Assembly (NCBI RefSeq): GCF_014656475.1
Contig: NZ_BNCM01000020.1
Coordinates: 1-41,974 of the forward strand
Origin: Sinomonas cellulolyticus
Lineage (GTDB): Bacteria > Actinomycetota > Actinomycetes > Actinomycetales > Micrococcaceae
DNA length: 41,974 nt
Reading direction: 5' to 3'
Below the pieces are notes generated by a model. That model did not search any database, was not told where the DNA came from, and saw only the letters and a program-made list of their open reading frames with translations. A program made the position numbers and the translations under genes. This document shows positions 16,532 through 22,580 of the stretch, piece after piece (the first letter of the stretch is position 1; every line of letters starts with the position of its first letter).

Positions 16532-17244
16532 GCAGGCAGGATCACCGTGCCACGCCCTTCCGCGTCCTCGTGGTCGAGGACGAGCCGATCGCGGCGCAGG
16601 CGCACGCCGCCTATGTGGGGCGCGTGCCGGGCTTCCTCCACGTGGGCACGGCGCACGACGGCGCGTCCGCCCTGCGTCTGGCAGCTCACCTCGCCGCCGC
16701 AGGGACACCCGTGGACCTCGTCCTCCTCGACATGAACCTGCCCGACCTTCACGGCCTGGACGTGGGCCGCCGGATGCGCGCCGCAGGCCACCCCGTGGAC
16801 ATCATCGCCATCACCGCGGTGCGCGAGCTGCCTGTCGTGCGCCGTGCGATCTCGGTGGGCGTGGTCCAGTACCTCATCAAGCCGTTCACGTTCGCCGCCT
16901 TCGCCGAGCGCCTCGAGCACTACCGCGAGTACCGGGAGGCCCTCGGTGACGAGGGCGGCCCAGCGTCCCAGAGCGCCGTGGACGAGGCGCTGGCGGCCCT
17001 GCGTGCCCCCGTGGCGAAGCCGCTTCCGAAGGGCCTCTCGCCCGGGACACTCGAGTCAGTGCGGGACTTCCTGCGGGCCCAGACCACCGCCGTCTCGGCG
17101 TCTGAGGTGACCTCGGCCCTCGGCGTCTCGCGGGTCACCGCGCGCCGCTACCTCGAACACCTCGCCGACGCCGGCGAGGTCGCCCGCTCCGCCAGATACG
17201 GCACGCCGGGACGGCCCGAGAACGAGTACCGCTGGAGGCCTTGA
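16528..17244 (+). CDS. CitB/DctR-type response regulator
   Basis: A 238-residue regulator. The receiver domain (about 11-125) has the acidic pair near Glu17-Asp18, phosphorylated Asp68 in LLDMNLPD, the ITA motif at 95-97 and Lys118 in IKPF. A linker leads to a C-terminal winged helix (about 180-235) reading ALGVSRVTARRYLEHLADAG, typical of DcuR/CitB regulators. The open frame extends upstream to 16270 through the kinase gene. GTG 16528, overlapping the kinase stop as GTGA and preceded by AAGGAG, is the start. It probably activates dctA in response to dicarboxylates. Confidence 0.93.
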   Translation: MSRQDHRATPFRVLVVEDEPIAAQAHAAYVGRVPGFLHVGTAHDGASALRLAAHLAAAGTPVDLVLLDMNLPDLHGLDVGRRMRAAGHPVDIIAITAVRELPVVRRAISVGVVQYLIKPFTFAAFAERLEHYREYREALGDEGGPASQSAVDEALAALRAPVAKPLPKGLSPGTLESVRDFLRAQTTAVSASEVTSALGVSRVTARRYLEHLADAGEVARSARYGTPGRPENEYRWRP

Positions 17245-17323
17245 GGGCTAGATTGGATGCAGAGCAGCGCACCCGTCGAAACCGCCGGCGGCTGGAGACC
17301 GCAGGCCCCATGAGAGGACAGCC

Positions 17324-17524
17324 ATGACCCATAGCCTGGACTTCGGCGACACCGAGGACGACGACCTCACCGAGCCGCTCGACGGCCGCGACAGCCAGGC
17401 GCCGGAGGGCTCGAGCGACAACCCAGAGACCATGGACGAGCAGGATCCGCTCCACGATCCACGGCGCCTGATCGAGCTGGACGTCGAAGAGGACAACCCT
17501 GACGTGGAGCTCGGTGCGGACTGA
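17324..17524 (+). CDS. Small acidic protein of unknown function
   Basis: A 66-residue protein preceded by GAGAGGA at good distance from ATG. It is strongly acidic (Asp+Glu about one third) with few hydrophobic residues, no cysteine and no membrane segment, and is surely disordered. Pieces include TEDDDLTEPLDGRD and LDVEEDNPDVELGAD. It follows the response regulator by 79 bp on the same strand and may share its transcript. I do not recognise the family. Composition and ribosome binding site favour a real gene. Confidence 0.6.
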   Translation: MTHSLDFGDTEDDDLTEPLDGRDSQAPEGSSDNPETMDEQDPLHDPRRLIELDVEEDNPDVELGAD

Positions 17525-17655
17525 GCCCCTCGTCCAGCCCAGAGCGGGCGTGACCCACCCCAGGGACATGCGGCGCGGCACTCGCTCCTGCATGCCTTCT
17601 CATGTACCGTTGAGCCTGTAGTCGTTGTGTTTCACGTTGTGCCTGTACGGCGCCA

Positions 17656-17747
17656 ACCTCCGCCGGAGGTCCGGTGCGTGCCTGGCGGTCTGAAGAACAC
17701 CGCTGCACGTGGCCTCCGAAAGTCGGGGACCGCACCGTCCAAGGAGG
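17656..17747 (+). promoter_or_regulatory. Structured 5' leader of the cold-shock gene
   Basis: The region upstream of cspA holds a perfect hairpin ACCTCC-GCC-GGAGGT (17656-17670), then CCTCC at 17713-17717, then the Shine-Dalgarno GGAGG at 17743-17747. Each GGAGG can pair with either CCTCC, so the leader could switch between a form that hides the ribosome binding site and one that frees it. Long structured leaders are known for csp mRNAs. The transcription start is not visible, so this is inference. In the rest of 17525-17655 I see nothing certain. Confidence 0.4.
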
Positions 17748-17752
17748 ACATT

Positions 17753-17956
17753 TTGGCAACTGGCACCGTCAAGTGGTTCAACAGCGAAAAGGGCTTCGGC
17801 TTCATTGCACCCGACGACAACTCTGCGGACGTCTTCGTCCACTTCTCCGCGATCGAGTCCAAGGGCTACCGCGAGCTCCTCGAGGGCCAGAAGGTGGAGT
17901 TCGAGACGCAGCAGGGTCCGAAGGGCCTTCAGGCCGCGAACGTCCGTCCGCTCTGA
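17753..17956 (+). CDS. cspA: Cold-shock protein (CspA family)
   Basis: A 67-residue single cold-shock domain (OB fold) that binds single-stranded RNA/DNA and melts mRNA structure. GTVKWFNSEKGFGFI contains RNP1 (KGFGFI), and VFVHFSAI is RNP2. The C-terminal half EGQKVEFETQQGPKGLQAANV is standard. It starts at TTG, 5 nt after AAGGAGG; the open frame reaches 17627, but that part is not Csp-like. It is monocistronic with a strong terminator downstream. Whether it is truly cold-induced cannot be read from sequence. Confidence 0.95.
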   Translation: MATGTVKWFNSEKGFGFIAPDDNSADVFVHFSAIESKGYRELLEGQKVEFETQQGPKGLQAANVRPL

Positions 17957-18016
17957 TCTGACCCTGGTCTGATCGTCAGGGTGGCCTCCGTCGCCGGAGG
18001 CACTCAACGGATCGTC

Positions 18017-18051
18017 CGGAGGGCCGGCAGCTCCATGCTGCCGGCCCTCCG
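18017..18051 (+). terminator. Terminator of cspA
   Basis: A perfect 14-bp stem (arms 18017-18030 and 18038-18051) with a 7-nt loop lies 60 bp beyond the cspA stop. Two smaller hairpins precede it (ACCCTG/CAGGGT near 17961-17982 and CCTCC/GGAGG at 17985-18000). Confidence 0.75.
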
Positions 18052-18156
18052 TCGCGTTCCGGCTCCGGGGCCGGCGCTCGGCGGCTCCGCTTCTCACAGC
18101 GGCTGCATAGCAAGCGCACGGCGAGCCCCTGAGTGGTCTCTGGGAAGATGGTGTGC

Positions 18157-18813
18157 ATGCGAGGGCAGCGGAGGGCACTGGTGAGCGGCACGGCGCTTGC
18201 CCTGTCTGCCGCGCTCGCAGGCGCCGTCCTCGTCTCCGACCAGAGCGAGGCACATGCCTCTGGTGGCCTGCGGATGGTGGTCATCGGCGACTCGCTCAGC
18301 ACCGGCTACGGCACCTCCTCCGCGTGGGCGTGGCCGCGCCTGCTCGACGAGCGTGAACAGGGCCGGCTCGACGTGGTCAATGCCTCGGAGAACGGCGACG
18401 GCTACCTCGCTGTGGGCGTCGACGACGGAACCTTCGGCTCCCATGCGGCGGCGGCCATCACCCCGGATACCTCGATGGTCGTGTTCTTCGGCTCGGAGAA
18501 CGACATGGGAGAGGATCCCGGCGAACTGCAGGCCGCGGCGCTGAACGATCTCGAGTCGGCCCGCAGGGCGGCGCCGGACGCACGTATCGTCGTGGTGGGT
18601 CCTACGTCCTTCACCGACGAGCCGGAGCCCGAGCGGCTCACCGTGCGGGATAGCCTCCAGGCTGCCGCCGCACAGGCCGGTGCCGAGTTCGTCGACCCGC
18701 TGGCCGGAGAATGGCTCGCCGGCGGCCAATACGAGGGGCCGGACGGCGACCATCCGACCGTGGCAGGCCAGGAGCGGCTCCGCAACGAGATGACGCGCGC
18801 CCTCGGACTCTAG
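18157..18813 (+). CDS. Secreted SGNH/GDSL-type hydrolase
   Basis: A 218-residue esterase-like protein. A signal peptide covers about 1-35 (basic MRGQRR, hydrophobic core, AHA cleavage motif), so it is exported. Block I is VVIGDSLSTGYG with nucleophile Ser46. Block III appears as FFGSEND at 111-116 (Asn115). Block V is DGDHP with His199 and Asp196 as the rest of the triad. The substrate is unknown; relatives act on acyl or acetyl esters of lipids, peptidoglycan or polysaccharides. Upstream in-frame starts exist (18133, 18148), but ATG 18157 begins the natural signal peptide. No operon partner: the next gene is on the other strand. Confidence 0.88.
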   Translation: MRGQRRALVSGTALALSAALAGAVLVSDQSEAHASGGLRMVVIGDSLSTGYGTSSAWAWPRLLDEREQGRLDVVNASENGDGYLAVGVDDGTFGSHAAAAITPDTSMVVFFGSENDMGEDPGELQAAALNDLESARRAAPDARIVVVGPTSFTDEPEPERLTVRDSLQAAAAQAGAEFVDPLAGEWLAGGQYEGPDGDHPTVAGQERLRNEMTRALGL

Positions 18814-18874
18814 AGCGCCCGCGCACGGACGGCCCCGACGGCCCCCGGACGGGCCTTCCCCAGGCAGGCTCGTC

Positions 18875-19720
18875 TCAGGTGTGGTCCCGCCACGAATGCC
18901 GGGGCTCGTAGCCGAGGAGCCTGCGGGCCTTGTCGATCCCGAGAAGGGTCTCGTGCTCCCCGAGCGTCCTTCTGACCTCGACCCCGGGGAACACCTCGAC
19001 TGCGAGCGAGGACGAGCTGCGGGACATGACAGTGTCCGCGGCCGCAATGATGTAGGCCTCGAAGCCGGGCCGGGCCGTCTCGAGCGCCTTCTCGACGGCC
19101 TGCGCGCCGTCGCGGGCGTCGACGTAGCCCCAGAGGTTCCACTTGCGCAGGCGGGCATCGGCGTCGAAGGAGGGGAACTCGGCATAGTCTTCCGGCACCA
19201 TCACGTTCGAGAAGCGCAGTGCGCTGATGCTCAGCTCTGGGTCCCGCCGGCACAGCTGGATGGCCATCTGCTCCTCGAGGTGCTTCACGAGCGAGTATGT
19301 GCTCTCGGGGCGTGCGGGGTACTCCTCGTCCACCGGCATGTAGGGCGGGGGCGTATCGAACGGCAGGCCGAGCACCGTCTCACTCGAGGCGTAGACGATG
19401 CGCTTGATGCGGGCACGGCGGGCCCCTTGGAAGACGCTGTAGGTGGCGAGCATGTTGTTCCGGAACGTCTCGGAGTCCGGACGGAGCCCGGGCGCCGGGA
19501 CCGCTCCGAGGTGCACCACGGCGTCGAGCCCCTCATACCTGTCGTCGACGCCGGCGAGGGCGTCGCCAATCTGTCCGTAGTCGGTGAGGTCCGTCCGGAT
19601 GAATCCCTCGTCCCGCTCCCCCACGATGTCCAGATTCCACACGGTGTGGCCGGCCTCGCGCAGGTGCCCGAGCACCACGCGGCCGAGCTTTCCGCTTCCT
19701 CCTGTGAGCGCAATCTCCAT
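18875..19720 (-). CDS. NAD-dependent epimerase/dehydratase (extended SDR)
   Basis: A 281-residue nucleotide-sugar or uronate-type short-chain dehydrogenase. The NAD motif is GGSGKLG at 7-13, followed by DLTDYGQI and VVHLGAVPAP. The catalytic set is Ser in VYASSETVLG and Tyr/Lys in TYSLVKH. Its size and the PYMPVDEEYPARPESTYSLVK segment recall uronate dehydrogenases and related sugar oxidoreductases, but I cannot fix the substrate. ATG 19720, 8 nt after AAGGA, is preferred to 19729. It stands alone, separated by a terminator from the reductase gene upstream. Convergent with the SGNH gene. Confidence 0.85.
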   Translation of the reverse strand: MEIALTGGSGKLGRVVLGHLREAGHTVWNLDIVGERDEGFIRTDLTDYGQIGDALAGVDDRYEGLDAVVHLGAVPAPGLRPDSETFRNNMLATYSVFQGARRARIKRIVYASSETVLGLPFDTPPPYMPVDEEYPARPESTYSLVKHLEEQMAIQLCRRDPELSISALRFSNVMVPEDYAEFPSFDADARLRKWNLWGYVDARDGAQAVEKALETARPGFEAYIIAAADTVMSRSSSSLAVEVFPGVEVRRTLGEHETLLGIDKARRLLGYEPRHSWRDHT

Positions 19721-19761
19721 GGGCACCATCCTTGCCGGACGGAGCGGCCGGCGTAAACAGG

Positions 19762-19813
19762 CGACGGCGGCACCCGGGGTGGGCTCGAAAGCCTTCCCTG
19801 GGTGCCGCCGTCG
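19762..19813 (-). terminator. Terminator of the FMN reductase gene
   Basis: A perfect 14-bp outer stem (19762-19775 with 19800-19813) continues inward with mostly paired bases to a CGAA tetraloop at 19786-19789, giving a stem of about 24 bp. It lies 40 bp past the reductase stop. It may also insulate the epimerase gene, whose start is 42 bp further on. Confidence 0.8.
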
Positions 19814-19852
19814 TGAGTACCGGTGCAGCAGTGCTGCCGGCGCGTGCGGTGG

Positions 19853-20428
19853 TCAGGCCACGGCAGCGGTCGCGCGGACGGACTCGAGCGCCTTGGTCCA
19901 GACCACGAGCTGGTCGATCATCGGATCCACCGAGGCGGCCTGCAGCTCGGTCGGGGCGAAGGTGGAGAAGTCCTTGAAGTCCGTGAAGAGCGAGAACATG
20001 CCGGTCTTCTGGACGTGCGCGATCTGGAGCTCGGAGAGGATGCCGCGCAGGTGCTCCACAGCGCGCACGCCGAACGCCGAGCCGTAGGAGACGATGCCGG
20101 CGGCCTTGTTGGCCCACTCGGCGTTGAGGTAGGAGAGCGCGTTGGCCAGGGCGGGGGCCACCGAGTGGTTGTACTCGGGGGTCACGAAGATGAAGCCGTC
20201 GAACTCGTCGATGCGGGCCGAGAACGCCTTCGTGTGCTCGTTGCTGTACTGCTGGTAGCCGGCGGGGACGGCCTCGTTCAGGAGCGGCAGGTTGAAGTCC
20301 GCGATGTCCACGAGCTCGAACTCGACCTCGGGCTGACGCTTCTGGGCGCGGGCCACGACCCACTCGGCGACCTGGGCGTTGTTGCGGCCGGGCCGGGTGC
20401 TGCCGGTGATGACGGCGATCTTGCTCAT
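19853..20428 (-). CDS. NADPH-dependent FMN reductase
   Basis: A 191-residue flavodoxin-like protein of the NADPH:FMN reductase/azoreductase/chromate reductase group. The FMN phosphate loop is GSTRPGRNN near residues 9-17. TPEYNHSVAPALANALSYL at about 82-100 is the second flavin-contacting motif, and SYGSAFGVRAVEHLR follows. Such enzymes reduce FMN, quinones or azo dyes and often protect against electrophiles. The open frame reaches 20752 on the minus strand through the marR gene, but ATG 20428, after GAGGAG, is clear. It is divergent from a MarR regulator, which probably represses it through palindromes in the shared promoter. Confidence 0.92.
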   Translation of the reverse strand: MSKIAVITGSTRPGRNNAQVAEWVVARAQKRQPEVEFELVDIADFNLPLLNEAVPAGYQQYSNEHTKAFSARIDEFDGFIFVTPEYNHSVAPALANALSYLNAEWANKAAGIVSYGSAFGVRAVEHLRGILSELQIAHVQKTGMFSLFTDFKDFSTFAPTELQAASVDPMIDQLVVWTKALESVRATAAVA

Positions 20429-20442
20429 CTGGAATCTCCTCG

Positions 20443-20502
20443 TTGACGCATCAATCAAAACTTGATGAATCAACTGAACCACGTGCATAATTGATGTGTC
20501 AA
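20443..20502. promoter_or_regulatory. Three TTGA-N4-TCAA operators in the marR/reductase promoter
   Basis: TTGACGCATCAA (20443-20454), TTGATGAATCAA (20462-20473) and TTGATGTGTCAA (20491-20502) share the same palindromic frame. Their centres are 19 and 29 bp apart. For marR, TTGATG (20462-20467) and CATAAT (20486-20491) with an 18-bp spacer form a plausible promoter. Its -35 box lies inside operator 2 and its -10 touches operator 3, so binding would block RNA polymerase. MarR proteins typically bind such palindromes and autoregulate. Confidence 0.75.
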
Positions 20503-20531
20503 ATAGACCGTGGGGGACCCGAGGAGAAACC

Positions 20532-21074
20532 GTGAGCACGCCCGCTGAGAGCAAGGCCGGAGAGAGCGGCGCCCAGCCGCGTTGGCTCGACGAGGATGAG
20601 AAGCACATGTGGCTTGCGCTGCGCCGCCTCATGTGGGGCCTCACCCCGGCCATCGATCGGCAGCTCACGCGGGACTCGGGGCTGTCCGGCCCCGAATACT
20701 CGGTCCTCGCCACGCTCTCCGAATGCCCGGACGGCGTGCTCCGCTCCGGCACGGCGGCTCAGGAGCTGGGATGGGAACGCAGCCGCCTCTCCCACATCCT
20801 CCGGAGGATGGAGGCCAAGGGCCTCGTCTCGCGCTCGTGCTCGGCCGACGACGCACGAGGGCAGGACGTCCACCTCACCGAACGCGGCCGCGCCGCGATC
20901 GTCGAGGCCGCACCAGGCCACGTCGAGTTCGTGAGGCGCACCGTCTTCGACCCCCTGACTCCTGAGCAGCAGCGGCTCCTCGGCGAGGCCTGCGACTCCA
21001 TTGTGGCCGCGATCTGCACGGCGGAGGCGGAGGCCGAGTCCGACTCCGAGCCGAAGTCGGCGCGCGCCCACTGA
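20532..21074 (+). CDS. MarR-family transcriptional regulator
   Basis: A 180-residue winged-helix repressor. The core spans about 25-160. The recognition region LGWERSRLSHILRRMEAKGL is followed by the wing RSCSADDARGQDVHLTERG, whose DxR-type turn is characteristic. The C-terminus is an acidic tail. An in-frame GTG at 20496 exists, but it lies inside an operator and lacks a ribosome binding site; GTG 20532, 6 nt after GAGGAG, is the start. The ligand is unknown. The reductase partner suggests quinones or other electrophiles, as for MhqR-like or HypR-like systems. Confidence 0.92.
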   Translation: MSTPAESKAGESGAQPRWLDEDEKHMWLALRRLMWGLTPAIDRQLTRDSGLSGPEYSVLATLSECPDGVLRSGTAAQELGWERSRLSHILRRMEAKGLVSRSCSADDARGQDVHLTERGRAAIVEAAPGHVEFVRRTVFDPLTPEQQRLLGEACDSIVAAICTAEAEAESDSEPKSARAH

Positions 21075-21125
21075 CGGCGCGCGCGCTCCCGCCTCGCGGG
21101 CCTGCGCATCACTACACTGGCTGAG

Positions 21126-22541
21126 GTGAGCTGGCATCGCACCTCTTCGCAATGGTTCCGACTCCCAGCAGGCGCCCTCTGGGACGTCCTCGCCGACCTG
21201 AGCCGATGGCCCGAGTGGAATCCCGCCATCGCCACTGCATCGCTGGACGGCGAGCTCGCCGAGGGTGCCGCGGGCCGCTATGCGCCGTCGAACCGGATCG
21301 TCGGCGCCCTCCACCGGCGCACCGCACCGGATTTCACCGTGACGCGTGTGGAGCCAGGCCGGCGTCTCGCCCTGAGGCAGCCGCAGCCCGGCGGGGGCCA
21401 GGACGTCATGTGGACCCTCGACGAACGCGACGGCGGGACGCAGCTCACCCAGCACGTCGTCGTCGACGGCCCGCTCGGCCAGCAGTTCGGGCTCACCGCC
21501 GGTGAGCCGCTCGTGCGGGGCTTCGCGTCCCAATGCGCCCGGCTCTACCGGCTCGCCTCCCAGGACTCGGCGGCGGGTACGGAGGCCGCGCACGACGCCG
21601 CGTCGGACCGGCCCCTCACTGTCCTCGCGGGGGGCAGCGGCACCCTCGGCACGCTGCTCGCTGCGGACCTGCTCTGCTCGGGCTACGACGTGGCCGTCCT
21701 CACGCGCTCCTTCACCCCGTCCCCCTTCCGGCAGATCATCTGGGACGGCCGCAGCCACGGCGACTGGTCCGAAGAACTCGGCGCCCAGGAGCGGCTCAAC
21801 GTCGTGAACCTCGCCGGGCTGAGCCTCGACAGGCCGGGCACCGAGGAGAATCTCGCACTGCTGCGCGAGACTCGGGTCGAGCCGACCCGGGCCCTCGTGA
21901 CAGCGAGCCAGGGCTGGGCGAGGCCGGTCGAGCGGTGGGTCCAGCAGAGCGCCGTCGGCATCTACGGAGACTCTCCCGAACCCATGGACGAGTCCACTCC
22001 GCCCCCTGCCGACGCGCCCGGATTGGCGAGCGTGGTCCGGAGCTGGGAGGCGGCGTTCGACGGCGCCGCCGCCACCCGCTCCGTGGTGCTGCGTACCGGC
22101 GTCATCCTCAAGCGGGACGCCGCGATCCTCTCGCGCCTCACCACGCCGGCGCGCCTGGGCGCAGGCGGCCACCTCGGAACGGGAGCGCAGTGGTTCAGCT
22201 GGATCCACGCCGCTGACTGGGTCCGGATCGCCAGAGCCGCGCTCGGGCTCCCGCTCTCGGCGGGAGAGGGAACGCTCGAGCTGCCGGACGGCGTCGTGAA
22301 CGCGACCTCCCCGCAGCCGGTCCAGAACCGGGAGCTCATGGCGCATATCAGGGAGTTCGTCGGGGTGCCGGTGGGCATCCCCGCGCCGGCTGGCCTGCTG
22401 CGCGCCGTCGCCGGCGCGCTCCGCACCAATCCGGATCTGGCCCTGGACAGCATCCGGGCCCTGCCCGGCGTCCTCAAGGCCGCTGGCTTCGAGTTCCTCT
22501 ACCCGCAGCTCGCCGCGGCTTTCCGGGAGATGGCTGAGTAG
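21126..22541 (+). CDS. SRPBCC domain-epimerase (TIGR01777) fusion
   Basis: A 471-residue two-domain protein. Residues 1-150 form a START/polyketide-cyclase-like lipid- or ligand-binding fold (SSQWFRLPAGALWDVLADLS, then WPEWNP). From about 160, a TIGR01777/YfcH-type short-chain dehydrogenase starts LTVLAGGSGTLGTLLAADL, continues VVNLAGLSLDR and SAVGIYGDS, and ends in the DUF1731-like C-terminal segment IPAPAGLLRAVAG...LPGVLKAAGFEFLYP. The usual YxxxK catalytic pair is not obvious, as in this family, whose activity is unproven. The GTG start has only a weak ribosome binding site. It follows marR by 51 bp and might share its transcript. Convergent with the next gene. Confidence 0.88.
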   Translation: MSWHRTSSQWFRLPAGALWDVLADLSRWPEWNPAIATASLDGELAEGAAGRYAPSNRIVGALHRRTAPDFTVTRVEPGRRLALRQPQPGGGQDVMWTLDERDGGTQLTQHVVVDGPLGQQFGLTAGEPLVRGFASQCARLYRLASQDSAAGTEAAHDAASDRPLTVLAGGSGTLGTLLAADLLCSGYDVAVLTRSFTPSPFRQIIWDGRSHGDWSEELGAQERLNVVNLAGLSLDRPGTEENLALLRETRVEPTRALVTASQGWARPVERWVQQSAVGIYGDSPEPMDESTPPPADAPGLASVVRSWEAAFDGAAATRSVVLRTGVILKRDAAILSRLTTPARLGAGGHLGTGAQWFSWIHAADWVRIARAALGLPLSAGEGTLELPDGVVNATSPQPVQNRELMAHIREFVGVPVGIPAPAGLLRAVAGALRTNPDLALDSIRALPGVLKAAGFEFLYPQLAAAFREMAE

Positions 22542-22580
22542 CCCGCCTCGTCGGCTCGCACACCCACGGCGCTCATCGAC

